Below are positions 8,518-17,348 of a stretch of 64,000 nucleotides of DNA, piece by piece (position 1 is the stretch's first letter; the number at the start of each line of letters is the position of its first letter). Below the pieces are notes generated by a model. That model was given only the letters and a program-made list of their open reading frames with translations, was not told where the DNA came from and did not search any database. A program made the position numbers and the translations under genes. Origin of the DNA: Flammeovirgaceae bacterium UBA5008 (GTDB lineage Bacteria > Bacteroidota > Bacteroidia > Cytophagales > Cyclobacteriaceae); the NCBI GenBank assembly GCA_002398365.1, contig DGYK01000020.1:35055-99054 (forward strand), in the 5' to 3' direction.

Positions 8518-10446
8518 ATGCTGATCACACCCGGAAAATTGTTGTCTAAAATCGAAAGCCCTGCCGATCTGAAAAAATTAGATCAGGTACAGCTGGTTCA
8601 GCTTTGCGATGAACTCCGTCAATTCATTGTAGATAATGTGTCCGTTTACGGAGGTCATTTTGGGGCCAGCTTAGGTGTGGTTGAATTGACGGTAGCGCTT
8701 CATTATGTTTTAAATACACCGTATGACCAACTTGTGTGGGATGTAGGCCATCAGGCTTATGGTCATAAAATCCTTACGGGAAGGCGCGACAACTTCTTTA
8801 CCAACCGCGTGTACAAAGGCATTTCCGGTTTCCCGAAAAGGAAAGAGAGTCCTTATGATGCATTTGGTGTGGGGCACTCATCTACTTCGGTTTCCGCAGC
8901 TTTGGGAATGGCCATGGCTTCGAAGTACCAAAAGTTAGACGACAAACAACATGTGGCCGTTATTGGCGATGGCGCATTAACCGGAGGAATGGCTTTTGAA
9001 GGTCTGAACCATGCCGGAGTTTCAGACACCAACTTGCTCATTATCCTCAACGATAATTGCATGTCCATCGATCCGAACGTGGGTGCTTTAAAAGATTATT
9101 TGACCGACATCACTACTTCTCAAACCTATAACCGGTTGAAGGAAGATGTGTGGAACATGCTGGGCAAGCTGTCAACTTTCGGTAAGAGTGCACAGGAAAT
9201 TGTTTCGAAAATTGAAACAGGTATCAAATCCACTTTGCTGAGTCAAAGCAATTTATTTGAATCGCTCAACCTTCGCTATTTCGGCCCGGTAGATGGCCAT
9301 GACGTGGATCATCTGGTCGCCATCTTAAATGATCTCAAGCAGATCAAAGGACCCAAAATTCTTCATTGCATTACCACCAAAGGAAAAGGCTACGGCCCGG
9401 CTGAAAAAGGAAACGCTACAACTTGGCATGCACCCGGCACATTCGATAAGATTACCGGTGAAATTCATAAGAAAGTTTACGATCAACCGCAGGCTCCAAA
9501 ATACCAAGATGTGTTTGGACACACGTTAGTGGAATTAGCCAAAACCAACGATAAAATTGTAGGAATCACCCCAGCCATGCCTTCCGGTTCGTCCATGAAC
9601 ATCATGATGAAAGAAATGCCCACCCGTGCATTTGATGTAGGTATTGCTGAACAACATGCAGTTACTTTTTCGGCTGGATTGGCTACACAAGGCCTGGTGC
9701 CGTTCTGTAATATCTACAGCTCGTTCATGCAGCGCGCCTACGATCAGGTAGTACACGATGTGTGCATTCAAAATTTGCCGGTCAATTTTTGCTTAGACAG
9801 GGCCGGTTTTGCGGGTGCCGATGGCCCAACACACCATGGCGCGTATGACATTGCTTACTTCCGTTGTGTACCTAATATTATTGTGGCTTCGCCCATGAAC
9901 GAATCAGAGTTGCGCAACTTAATGTACACCGCACAACTTCCTCGCAAAGGGCAGGCATTTTCCATTCGCTATCCACGCGGACAAGGTGTTATGCCTAACT
10001 GGAAAACCCCGTTCGAAGAAATTCAAATTGGAACCGGAAGAAAAATTAAAGAAGGGCAGGAGGTGGCGATACTCACTATTGGCCATATCGGGAACTATGC
10101 CGTTGAGGTTTGTGAGAAATTGGAAAAACAAGGGATTTCCATAGGGCATTACGATATGCGTTTTGTAAAACCTTTGGATGAAGCGCTCTTACACGAAGTG
10201 TTCTCAAATTATTCTAAAATAATTACGGTAGAAGATGGCTGTATTCAAGGCGGAATGGGAAGTGCTATTTTGGAATTTATGGCCGATCACCAATACAATG
10301 CCTGGATCAAACGCTTGGGCATTCCGGATCAGGTAATTGAACATGGCGAACAATCTGAATTACATAAAGAATGTGGATTTGATGCAGATGCCATCGAGCA
10401 AACTGTTTTAATGATGCTTGAAAACGAGAAGGCATTGGTTCATTAA
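8518..10446 (+). CDS. dxs: 1-deoxy-D-xylulose-5-phosphate synthase
   Basis: DXS condenses pyruvate with glyceraldehyde 3-phosphate using thiamine diphosphate, the first step of the non-mevalonate isoprenoid pathway. The 642-residue protein has the full transketolase-like layout: GHQAYGHKILTGR near residue 80, the TPP-binding GDGALTGGMAFEGLNHAG starting near residue 150, the pyrimidine-domain GIAEQHAVTFSAGLA with the catalytic Glu, and DRAGFAGADGPTHHGAYD, highly characteristic of DXS. The C-terminal transketolase domain ends with GMGSAILEF and LGIPD. Its stop codon overlaps the start of the following alpha/beta hydrolase by 1 base (TAATG), so the two are translationally linked. Confidence 0.97.
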   Translation: MLITPGKLLSKIESPADLKKLDQVQLVQLCDELRQFIVDNVSVYGGHFGASLGVVELTVALHYVLNTPYDQLVWDVGHQAYGHKILTGRRDNFFTNRVYKGISGFPKRKESPYDAFGVGHSSTSVSAALGMAMASKYQKLDDKQHVAVIGDGALTGGMAFEGLNHAGVSDTNLLIILNDNCMSIDPNVGALKDYLTDITTSQTYNRLKEDVWNMLGKLSTFGKSAQEIVSKIETGIKSTLLSQSNLFESLNLRYFGPVDGHDVDHLVAILNDLKQIKGPKILHCITTKGKGYGPAEKGNATTWHAPGTFDKITGEIHKKVYDQPQAPKYQDVFGHTLVELAKTNDKIVGITPAMPSGSSMNIMMKEMPTRAFDVGIAEQHAVTFSAGLATQGLVPFCNIYSSFMQRAYDQVVHDVCIQNLPVNFCLDRAGFAGADGPTHHGAYDIAYFRCVPNIIVASPMNESELRNLMYTAQLPRKGQAFSIRYPRGQGVMPNWKTPFEEIQIGTGRKIKEGQEVAILTIGHIGNYAVEVCEKLEKQGISIGHYDMRFVKPLDEALLHEVFSNYSKIITVEDGCIQGGMGSAILEFMADHQYNAWIKRLGIPDQVIEHGEQSELHKECGFDADAIEQTVLMMLENEKALVH

Positions 10447-11198
10447 TGAGCAATCTGTTTTACAAGAAATTAGGTTCCGGTCCCCCGATTATTTTACTAC
10501 ACGGCTTTTGCGAAACCCATCGAATCTGGGATGGTTTTGGTGAGCTATTAGCCACTAATTTTTCCGTTGTAGCCTTTGATTTGCCTGGATTTGGAAAGAG
10601 CGATTTGATTAGTCCACTCTCCATCGAATCGGTCGCCCACCGATTGATTCAAGAGTTGGAATCGATGAAGATTAACCATTGCGTTTTGGTGGGGCACTCA
10701 CTGGGTGGCTATGTAGCATTAGCAATGCAGGCGGCCAAACCTGAGTTATTTGCAGGGATCGTATTGTTTCACTCTACACTATTTGCAGACACCGAAGAAA
10801 AGAAGGCAAATCGCAATAAAACCATTGAATTTGTCAAAAATTATGGGGTTGCCCCTTTTGTAGATACGTTTGTTCCCAACCTTTTTCATCAAAAAGAACA
10901 TGCGGCTATTCCTGCTGTGCATGCCATGGCATTGGAAACCCTGTTGGATACCCTCCTTCAATATTCGGTTGCTATGCGCGATCGCCCTGCTCGCGATCAA
11001 TTCTTGGACTATAATTTATTGATTTTGGCGGGGCGCTTTGATGCTATCATCCCCTTAACGGTATCCGAACAAATGGCTGCGCTTTCGGGGCGCACTACCC
11101 TTAAAGTTCTGGAATTCAGCGGTCATATGGGCATGCTCGAAGACCAAGATGAAAGCGTTAAGTCGATTCGCAACTTTAGTTTGCCCCTTATTGTTTAA
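10446..11198 (+). CDS. Alpha/beta-fold hydrolase
   Basis: The 250-residue protein is a complete alpha/beta hydrolase. It has the oxyanion-hole LLHGF at about residue 20, nucleophile elbow GHSLGG with S85, acid candidate D199 in AGRFDAIIP, and H227 in FSGHMGMLE. This completes a Ser-Asp-His triad. There is no signal peptide. Substrate is unknown; the family includes esterases, MenH-like and haloperoxidase-like members. It overlaps dxs by one base and so is cotranscribed with it, but nothing in the sequence ties it to isoprenoid synthesis. Confidence 0.85.
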   Translation: MSNLFYKKLGSGPPIILLHGFCETHRIWDGFGELLATNFSVVAFDLPGFGKSDLISPLSIESVAHRLIQELESMKINHCVLVGHSLGGYVALAMQAAKPELFAGIVLFHSTLFADTEEKKANRNKTIEFVKNYGVAPFVDTFVPNLFHQKEHAAIPAVHAMALETLLDTLLQYSVAMRDRPARDQFLDYNLLILAGRFDAIIPLTVSEQMAALSGRTTLKVLEFSGHMGMLEDQDESVKSIRNFSLPLIV

Positions 11199-11233
11199 TC
11201 TTAACGATTAATTATTCTCTTTTTCTGGATTTT

Positions 11234-11266
11234 TTGATGCGGATTTTAGTGTTTTGGCTATATTTG
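11234..11266 (+). promoter_or_regulatory. Promoter with -33 TTG and -7 TATATTTG
   Basis: TTG at 11234-11236 and TATATTTG at 11259-11266 are separated by 22 bases, within the 17-23 range of the Bacteroidota sigma factor promoter. The predicted start is near 11273, giving a leader of about 30 bases before the ATG at 11305. Confidence 0.6.
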
Positions 11267-11304
11267 GAATTGATAACATCGTAAACCCCTAAAGTTTTAA
11301 ACCT

Positions 11305-12060
11305 ATGACTTCACCTTTAGACGACATTGATCCCCACAAATACGATGATTGGAATAATCTCGCAGCTAATCTGGGCTATGTTTTTTGGGCTATAGGCATT
11401 TTGGTAGCCGTTGGCTATTTTATCCGTTTGTCTACAACCAGTGGAAACAAGAACAAGTATGATTTCATCAATAAGCATGAAATTAAATATTTGTGGATCG
11501 CATCGATCATTATCGTTATCGGTTTATGTTGCTATGGTAACTCCAACATCGAAAAAATGAGCCCTGTGCTCTTTTTCGTAAGAGGTTTCTTGACAATAGC
11601 GGTGGGTCTGGTGATTGCAATGATTCTTCAAAACTTGCTTAAGTTTTATTATCCCTTCTTTATTGAAAAGCGCCTGAAAGTATTGCGCTATAAACCTCGG
11701 ATTTCTCCTAAAACCGGCAAGCCAATGAAATTGCTGAGTGAAGAAGAAGAAGATGCCTATCTGGATGAAGGTATGCAGGCTGAAGAAAACGTGTTTTCAG
11801 TTGACTACGATGTGTGGAAAGATGAAGAAACAGGATTCATTCAAATTGAAAAGTATGCTGGTCACTTGCATGCAATCCAATGCCCTGAGTGTAACTATCA
11901 AACTTTCAAAGTAGTAAAAGAGGAAATCACCAAAACACCTACAGCTACTGAGGAAGGTGAAATCATTAAGCATTATTTGTGCGGATACTGCGGTTACAAG
12001 GCAAAGAAAATTGTGGTATTGAAGCAGCAAGCCAAATCACAAGACACAGTGGCTGCCTAA
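11305..12060 (+). CDS. Membrane protein with C-terminal zinc-ribbon-like cysteine pairs
   Basis: I do not recognise a named family. The 251-residue protein has three hydrophobic segments (about 23-41, 62-77 and 86-110), then a basic stretch, an acidic EEEED segment near 146-150, and a soluble C-terminal domain with two Cys-x-x-Cys pairs: C193/C196 (CPECNYQTF) and C226/C229 (CGYCGYK). The spacing fits a small zinc ribbon. It is monocistronic, with its own promoter upstream and a strong terminator directly downstream. A role in envelope or membrane-associated metal- or nucleic-acid-binding is conceivable, but there is no direct evidence. Confidence 0.75.
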   Translation: MTSPLDDIDPHKYDDWNNLAANLGYVFWAIGILVAVGYFIRLSTTSGNKNKYDFINKHEIKYLWIASIIIVIGLCCYGNSNIEKMSPVLFFVRGFLTIAVGLVIAMILQNLLKFYYPFFIEKRLKVLRYKPRISPKTGKPMKLLSEEEEDAYLDEGMQAEENVFSVDYDVWKDEETGFIQIEKYAGHLHAIQCPECNYQTFKVVKEEITKTPTATEEGEIIKHYLCGYCGYKAKKIVVLKQQAKSQDTVAA

Positions 12061-12084
12061 GCCCGAAAATATTCAGATAAAGAA

Positions 12085-12116
12085 AGAGGCTTCCTGATAG
12101 AAGCCTCTTTTTTTTT
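12085..12116 (+). terminator. Intrinsic terminator after the zinc-ribbon membrane protein
   Basis: Perfect 9-bp stem AGAGGCTTC / GAAGCCTCT (12085-12093 with 12100-12108), loop CTGATA, then a run of T to 12116. Orientation serves the plus-strand gene ending at 12060. Confidence 0.9.
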
Positions 12117-12123
12117 GGGGGGC

Positions 12124-12378
12124 TTAACTTTCAAATTCGGGCAGCTTAATCTGATCCGAATAGAATTTCATGCGTGTGTGCGCGCGATCCAATGGAGCAA
12201 TTCGCTCGATAATTGTCTGTTTGTGGTTGATAAATACCTCTACGTATTCATCACCTAATAAATACAAATTCACTTTGTGCTTGTAATAGCGAATGGCCAT
12301 AACAAAGTGGGCATGCTCATAGAGTAAGGAAATTTTCTTTTCCAGTGGATAGTTGGCCAACTCACTCCATGAAATCAT
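12124..12378 (-). CDS. Small conserved-looking hypothetical protein
   Basis: This is an 84-residue soluble protein beginning MISWSELANYPLEKKISLLY. It has an amphipathic N-terminal half, a strand-rich middle (HKVNLYLLGDEYVEVFINH) and a charged C-terminus. No motif or family is recognised. It starts 6 bases after the stop of ornithine aminotransferase, on the same strand, so it is probably cotranscribed with that gene. Reading-frame composition resembles its neighbours, and it lies outside any better ORF, which supports a real gene. Confidence 0.65.
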   Translation of the reverse strand: MISWSELANYPLEKKISLLYEHAHFVMAIRYYKHKVNLYLLGDEYVEVFINHKQTIIERIAPLDRAHTRMKFYSDQIKLPEFES

Positions 12379-12384
12379 CTTTGG

Positions 12385-13623
12385 TTACTTCGTTGCTTCT
12401 AAAATTGATTTTTCAATAATATCACAGCACTCGTGAATCTGCTCTTCGGTGATCACCAGCGGAGGTGCCAATCGAATGATGTTGCCATGTGTTGGTTTTG
12501 CCAGAAGACCATTTTCGGCAAACTTCAAACAGATGTTCCATGCAGTCTCGCTGTCGGGAGTGTCGTTAATTACAATCGCATTCAATAAACCTTTGCCACG
12601 CACTAATTTTACCATGTTCGATTTTTGCATGAAAGCTGTCATGCGGTTGCGAAATACTTTTCCAAGGCGTTCCGCATTTTCTGCCAGCTTCTCATCCTCA
12701 ATTACGCGCAGCGCTTCCATCACCACCGCTGCCGCCAACGGGTTGCCGCCAAAAGTGGATCCATGCTCGCCAGGTTTGATCACCAGCATAATGTCATCAT
12801 CGGCCAACACCAAAGAGATGGGCAACACGCCCCCGGATAGTGCTTTGCCCAGAATTAATAAATCAGGCCGCACATTTTCATGGGATGAAGCTAACATCTT
12901 ACCGGTGCGGGCAATACCAGTTTGAATTTCGTCCATCATCAGCAATACATTGTGCTGCTTGCATAATTTTTCGGCTGCTTTTAAATAACCTTCATGCGGT
13001 ACATACACTCCGGCTTCTCCTTGAATCGGTTCAATCCATAGTCCGCATACATTCGGATTGGCCAAAGCCTTTTCCAGTGCAGCTACATTATCATACTCTA
13101 CAATTTCGAAGCCCGGCATAAACGGGCCAAAACCTTTTTGTGAAGAAGGGTCTGTAGAAGCACTAATAATAGTGGTGGTTCGTCCATGAAAGTTTTTCTT
13201 CACGGCTACAATCACTGCCTGATTTTCAGGAATTCCTTTTTTGGTATAACCCCATTTGCGAGCCAGCTTGATAGCCGTTTCATTGGCTTCGGCACCGCTG
13301 TTCATAAATAAGGCCTTTTCATATCCAAACAACTCACACACGAATTTTTCGGCTACGCCCAATTTGTCATTATAGAATGCGCGCGAAGTAAGTGTTAGTT
13401 CTTTGGCTTGATCGATCAATGCTTGAATAATTCGCGGATGGCAATGTCCTTGGTTTACGGCACTATAAGCCGATAAGAAATCGAAATAGCGCTTGCCTTC
13501 TACATCCCATAGAAAAACGCCTTCGCCTTTGCTAAGCACCACCGGAAGAGGATGGTAATTATGTGCTCCAAATTTTTCTTCTAAAGCAATGGCTTCTTGG
13601 CTGGTAGTAATTGTGTCGATCAT
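12385..13623 (-). CDS. rocD: Ornithine--oxo-acid aminotransferase
   Basis: The enzyme transfers the delta-amino group of ornithine to 2-oxoglutarate, giving glutamate semialdehyde, and links arginine breakdown to proline and glutamate. The class III aminotransferase signature is clear: FLSAYSAVNQGHCHP (residues 49-63) is typical of ornithine aminotransferases, MNSGAEANETAIKLARKWG marks the cofactor site, D231 lies in MMDEIQTG, and K260 in LILGKALSGG is the PLP lysine. The open frame continues to 13728, but the extra 35 residues are not family-like, so I use the ATG at 13623, giving 412 residues, normal length. It is followed closely by a small hypothetical gene. Confidence 0.93.
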   Translation of the reverse strand: MIDTITTSQEAIALEEKFGAHNYHPLPVVLSKGEGVFLWDVEGKRYFDFLSAYSAVNQGHCHPRIIQALIDQAKELTLTSRAFYNDKLGVAEKFVCELFGYEKALFMNSGAEANETAIKLARKWGYTKKGIPENQAVIVAVKKNFHGRTTTIISASTDPSSQKGFGPFMPGFEIVEYDNVAALEKALANPNVCGLWIEPIQGEAGVYVPHEGYLKAAEKLCKQHNVLLMMDEIQTGIARTGKMLASSHENVRPDLLILGKALSGGVLPISLVLADDDIMLVIKPGEHGSTFGGNPLAAAVVMEALRVIEDEKLAENAERLGKVFRNRMTAFMQKSNMVKLVRGKGLLNAIVINDTPDSETAWNICLKFAENGLLAKPTHGNIIRLAPPLVITEEQIHECCDIIEKSILEATK

Positions 13624-13715
13624 AAGTGTAAAATACTCGTGTTGGTAAAGGTACTCAAACCGCCTGAATTTTATAATGTAAACAGGCAAGGTGCATGAAG
13701 CTAACCGAAATGCTC

Positions 13716-13723
13716 TAAATTTG
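13716..13723 (+). promoter_or_regulatory. Candidate -7 box (TAAATTTG) for the RmuC-like gene
   Basis: TAAATTTG matches the Bacteroidota -7 consensus, and the implied start near 13730 would exclude the GTG at 13723 as a start codon and favour ATG 13735 or 13741. No -33 TTG at correct spacing. Confidence 0.35.
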
Positions 13724-13734
13724 TGCAACGAATC

Positions 13735-15126
13735 ATGCGTATGGAATTGGATCAGGAAAATTTGAGGCGTTTTTTCGAGAAGTTGCGAAGCATTGGTTTG
13801 TTGGAGCGAATTTTCGGTTGGGGAAAAATTATTTCTCAGTTAGTAGATGCCAATGGCGAATTGCAAAAGCTCATTACGAAAGCAGAATCATTAAAAACGG
13901 AAAGTGCCCGATTGGATAATGCCCTTACTGTCGAAAAGGTGGCAAGTACGAATTTACAACAAACCGTAAGCCGATTGGAAGCAGAGAATGTGAGACTGAG
14001 CGGATCTACAGATCATTTACTGAAAGAAAAGGAAGAACGTGTAAAAGAACTATCATCTCTTTCGGAAGCCAACAAAATTTATCTGCGCAGAGGCACCGAG
14101 CTTTCCAATGAACTGGCAGTTACAAAAAGCACCTTAGAAAGGTTGGAGCAGGAAGCGAAACGGATGAAAGAGCAATTGACGCAATTTCAGAGCTTAGAAG
14201 AACATCGAAAGGTGGAGTACGAGAAGTCGATGGCAGCGCTCAATCAGATTCAACAAAAAATTCAGAAAGATCGCGAAGCCGAAGTGGATATCAGAAACCG
14301 CACAGAAATCGAACGATTAAAAAGATTAAAAGAAACCTGGACGGCTCACGAAGAAAACGTGAAGGGACGTATCAAAGCGATCTGCAATCGGCATGGAATT
14401 GACTATGTAGATAAAGTGCCATTCAAAGGGAGCCCGGATAACACCATCAAGATCAAAGATGAATTTATCATTTTCGATGCGAAGAGCCCCGCCAGTGATG
14501 ACTTGTCCAATTTCCCATCGTATATCAAAAATCAAACAGATAGCATTAGCAAGTATGTGAAGGAAGATGGTGTGCGCAGAGAATTGTTTTTGGTGGTTCC
14601 TACCAACACACTCGATGCGCTGGGTCAGTATGAATACAAGTTGCCCGATTACACGGTGTTTGTAATTTCCATTGATTCGCTCGAACCTATTATTTTGTCG
14701 TTGAAGAAAATTGAAGACTACGACTTCGTAGATCAGTTGAGTCCGGAAGAGCGTGAAAATATTTGTCGCGTAATTGGCAAATTTGTTCACCTTTCGAAAA
14801 GAAGGATTCAGATTGATGGTTTCTTTGCAAAACAGTTCTTTGAGTTGGTCTATCGGAGCGAAGCTGACTTGCCAAAAGATATTCTGGACAAAGTAGTAGA
14901 ATTTGAAAAATCAGAGAAGTTGAATCCCCCCATTGAAAAACGGGCCAAACAAATCAATCTGAAGGAATTGGAATTAGAGAACGATAAAATTAACAGTGAA
15001 GCGAATCAAAAGGGAATTGTTACCCACGATTCGCTGTTAATGAAGGAGATCAACAAACTGCCTTTGTATACCACGCAGGTTGAAAATCCAAAGAATAAAG
15101 ATCAGGCAGGATTATTCGAATTCTAA
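13735..15126 (+). CDS. Coiled-coil protein with RmuC-like nuclease-fold domain
   Basis: The protein has a long coiled coil (roughly residues 40-200, rich in E/K/L/Q heptads) followed by a globular domain. That domain contains N-T-I-K-I-K-D-E-F-I-I-F-D-A-K-S-P, where the D...D-x-K spacing matches the PD-(D/E)xK nuclease core of RmuC (family form: VVIDSKFP). The order coiled coil then nuclease-like domain is the RmuC order. RmuC limits certain recombination events; its biochemistry is poorly known. The N-terminus lacks RmuC's usual membrane anchor, and overall similarity is distant, so a divergent Bacteroidota relative is the best description. An alternative start is GTG 13723. It heads a four-gene run with a GroES-like protein, a 69-residue protein and a TauE permease. 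Confidence 0.6.
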   Translation: MRMELDQENLRRFFEKLRSIGLLERIFGWGKIISQLVDANGELQKLITKAESLKTESARLDNALTVEKVASTNLQQTVSRLEAENVRLSGSTDHLLKEKEERVKELSSLSEANKIYLRRGTELSNELAVTKSTLERLEQEAKRMKEQLTQFQSLEEHRKVEYEKSMAALNQIQQKIQKDREAEVDIRNRTEIERLKRLKETWTAHEENVKGRIKAICNRHGIDYVDKVPFKGSPDNTIKIKDEFIIFDAKSPASDDLSNFPSYIKNQTDSISKYVKEDGVRRELFLVVPTNTLDALGQYEYKLPDYTVFVISIDSLEPIILSLKKIEDYDFVDQLSPEERENICRVIGKFVHLSKRRIQIDGFFAKQFFELVYRSEADLPKDILDKVVEFEKSEKLNPPIEKRAKQINLKELELENDKINSEANQKGIVTHDSLLMKEINKLPLYTTQVENPKNKDQAGLFEF

Positions 15127-15140
15127 TTGTAAAGTAACAG

Positions 15141-15518
15141 ATGAAAGTAACGGCAGATAATAAACTGAAAAAACTGATTGTTGTGGGTGATCGAGTTTTG
15201 ATTCGCCCGGCAAAAGAATCGGATAAAACAGAAAGTGGACTTTATTTACCACCCAGTGTGCAGGAGAAAGAAAAAATTCAGCGCGGCTATGTCATTAAAG
15301 CAGGCCCTGGCTACCCGTTGCCATTACCTGCCGATGAAGATGACTCGTGGAAAGGAAGAGAAGAGCAGGTAAAATATTTACCCTTGCAGGCGCAGGAGGG
15401 AGATTTGGCTATTTATTTGCAGAAAGGTGCAATTGAAGTAATTTACGAAGGAGAGAAATACTTCATTGTGCCACAAGCATCGATCTTAATGTTGGAGCGC
15501 GAAGAGGACCTGATTTAG
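15141..15518 (+). CDS. GroES-like co-chaperonin family protein
   Basis: At 125 residues this is longer than GroES (about 95) but keeps its core: VVGDRVLIRPAKESDKTESGLYLPP at the N-terminus covers the GroES beta-barrel entry and mobile-loop region, RGYVIKAGPG matches the VxAxGxG strand, and the end (YFIVPQASILMLE) matches the closing strand. A roughly 30-residue insertion rich in D, E, P and L follows the VKAGPG strand. No groEL is adjacent, so it is unlikely to be the main co-chaperonin. It lies 14 bases after the RmuC-like gene and 1 base before the next small gene, implying one transcript. Confidence 0.75.
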   Translation: MKVTADNKLKKLIVVGDRVLIRPAKESDKTESGLYLPPSVQEKEKIQRGYVIKAGPGYPLPLPADEDDSWKGREEQVKYLPLQAQEGDLAIYLQKGAIEVIYEGEKYFIVPQASILMLEREEDLI

Positions 15519-15519
15519 T

Positions 15520-15729
15520 ATGGCAGGACTTTCATTTGCATCACTTCGTGCAGGCAGAAAATATTATCTGATCAACTATGGCGATCGCTACGAGTTTGAG
15601 CTGGAAACAGTGCTATCCAATGAAGATTTTCGGGTGAAAGATTTGCATACCCTTGAGCGCTATACCATTGGCGATTTGCTCAAGTTTGGAAAAGGAAAAG
15701 ATTTTGAAATACGAGAACTACGCGAATAA
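15520..15729 (+). CDS. Small hypothetical protein, 69 residues
   Basis: Begins MAGLSFASLRAGRKYYLINYGDRYEFELETVL, with alternating strands suggesting a small beta-barrel (SH3-like) and a basic C-terminus. No family is recognised with certainty. It follows the GroES-like stop by one base and precedes the TauE permease by 48 bases, so it is embedded in an operon, which supports it as a real gene. Confidence 0.65.
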   Translation: MAGLSFASLRAGRKYYLINYGDRYEFELETVLSNEDFRVKDLHTLERYTIGDLLKFGKGKDFEIRELRE

Positions 15730-15777
15730 TTTTTTGAATTGGCCGGAGATGTCCCTTACCTTTTTTAGCTTGCCCTC

Positions 15778-16575
15778 ATGTACTTAGAGTATTTCGGCTA
15801 TGTAGCCTCTATTTTAATTGGATTGCTATTAGGGTTATTGGGAGGTGGCGGATCGATCATGTCCATTCCCATTCTGGTGTATCTTTTTCAAATAGACGCG
15901 GTCACAGCTTCAGCGTATTCACTATTTATTGTTGGCGCTACCAGTTTTGCCGGTGCGGTACCAAAATACCGCGATCACTTGGTGAATATCCGCACAGGAT
16001 TTTTGTTTGGCATTCCTTCCATTGTTACCATTTTCATCACACGGAAGTTTATAGTTCCAGCCATACCCGATGTACTCTTCCAGTGGAATGAGTTCATATT
16101 TACCAAGCGGTTGTTACTTCTAGGCATCTTCGCCATTTTGATGGTGCTTGCCTCTGTGCCAATGATTAAAGGCCGTAGAGATATTCAGCCTCGAAGAAAG
16201 GAATTTCAGACACAACTGATCATCATTGAAGGTGCCCTGATTGGATTTTTAACTGGTTTAGTAGGAGCAGGTGGTGGCTTTTTGATTATACCTGCTTTGG
16301 TACTTCTTACCGGTTTGCCCATGAAAACCGCTGCTGGAACCTCACTTTTTATTATAGCGATCAATTCATTGACTGGTTTTGTAGGAGATGCCCTCAATTC
16401 AAAAATGGACTGGCAATTTTTGTTAACCATTACCGCCATTGCTATCGTTGGAGTTCACATTGGCAATGTTCTTTCCCGTAAAATCCCAGGAATCAAGCTA
16501 AAAAAGGCATTTGGCTGGTTTACACTAGCTATGGGTTGCTGGATTTTGGTGCGAGAAACAATTCTAAAACCCTGA
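15778..16575 (+). CDS. TauE/SafE-family membrane permease
   Basis: The 265-residue integral membrane protein has the two-fold repeat of the TauE/SafE family: a glycine-rich hairpin in each half, GLLGGGGSIMSIPIL near the N-terminus and GLVGAGGGFLIIPAL in the second half, followed by TAAGTSLFIIAINS. Seven to eight hydrophobic segments are visible. Members export sulfite, sulfoacetate or other organic anions; the substrate here cannot be read from sequence. It is the last gene of a run with the RmuC-like and GroES-like genes. A TsdA-like cytochrome lies 29 kb away, but no functional link is shown. Confidence 0.85.
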   Translation: MYLEYFGYVASILIGLLLGLLGGGGSIMSIPILVYLFQIDAVTASAYSLFIVGATSFAGAVPKYRDHLVNIRTGFLFGIPSIVTIFITRKFIVPAIPDVLFQWNEFIFTKRLLLLGIFAILMVLASVPMIKGRRDIQPRRKEFQTQLIIIEGALIGFLTGLVGAGGGFLIIPALVLLTGLPMKTAAGTSLFIIAINSLTGFVGDALNSKMDWQFLLTITAIAIVGVHIGNVLSRKIPGIKLKKAFGWFTLAMGCWILVRETILKP

Positions 16576-16632
16576 TTTTTTTAACCTTTTATGGCCGGGT
16601 TGAAACCTTTTGACCGGTTTTTACGATTATTG

Positions 16633-16653
16633 ATAGTAATACTATTATATTTG
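16633..16653 (+). promoter_or_regulatory. Inverted-repeat operator abutting the -7 box of a TetR-led efflux operon
   Basis: ATAGTA-A-TACTAT (16633-16645) is a perfect 6-1-6 inverted repeat immediately followed by TATATTTG (16646-16653), an exact -7 consensus, 18 bases before the TetR start. A repressor bound here would block the promoter. Autoregulation by the adjacent TetR protein is inference from position. Confidence 0.6.
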
Positions 16654-16670
16654 ATTGTAAAATCATCAAA

Positions 16671-17345
16671 ATGGCTACACTTACTTTCAAGTTAAATGAG
16701 CATTTATACTTACGCGATCCGCAGCACACCCAATTAGGTCAGAATATCATTCAAAAAAGCGTTGAAATGATCGACAGACTGGGCTTTGAGCATTTTACAT
16801 TCAAAAAACTGGCCGAAGAGATCAATTCAACAGAAGCTTCCATTTATCGATACTTCGAAAACAAACACAAGCTATTGGTTTATCTTATTTCGTGGTATTG
16901 GCACTGGATCGAGTATCGTATCGATATTGCTACCGGATCCCTGCAAAATTCAAGTGACAAATTGCGTGCTTGTCTGCGTTTACTGGCGCAAGAGAAAAAA
17001 TACGATGAAGCGTTTGAGTTTGTTAATCAAGAGGCACTCCATCGCATAGTCATTGCGGAATTAGACAAAACGTATTTGACCAAAGGTGTTGATGATTATA
17101 ATAAAGAAGGTTTGTTCAGGGGCTTCAAATCGGTTAACCGAAAGATAGCTTCTGTTATTTTGGAGATAAATCCATCATATGAGCATGCCTCATCATTGAT
17201 AAGTACTATTTTGGTAACGGGCCACCAGCAGTTATTTTTTTCGGAACACCTGCCATCATTAACTGCCATTGGAACGGGCAAAGAGCGATATACCAAGTTA
17301 TATGAATTTATGGAAAACGTAGTGTTTAACGCCATTCAATCATAA
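16671..17345 (+). CDS. TetR/AcrR-family transcriptional regulator
   Basis: The 224-residue protein has an N-terminal TetR helix-turn-helix around residues 35-75: GFEHFTFKKLAEEINSTEAS followed by IYRYFENKHKLLVYLI, matching the family's recognition helix and the Y-x-Y-F-x-x-K block. The ligand-binding C-terminal domain is unlike any named member. It has 20 extra residues before the DNA-binding domain. The next gene, an ABC-type exporter, begins 3 bases after its stop, so it leads a tripartite export operon and is its probable repressor, with a palindrome on the promoter as likely operator. Confidence 0.88.
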   Translation: MATLTFKLNEHLYLRDPQHTQLGQNIIQKSVEMIDRLGFEHFTFKKLAEEINSTEASIYRYFENKHKLLVYLISWYWHWIEYRIDIATGSLQNSSDKLRACLRLLAQEKKYDEAFEFVNQEALHRIVIAELDKTYLTKGVDDYNKEGLFRGFKSVNRKIASVILEINPSYEHASSLISTILVTGHQQLFFSEHLPSLTAIGTGKERYTKLYEFMENVVFNAIQS

Positions 17346-17348
17346 CCT

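Noticed and set aside
13624..13728. Longer N-terminus for ornithine aminotransferase
   Set aside because: The extra 35 residues are not family-like, and the internal ATG at 13623 gives the usual length.
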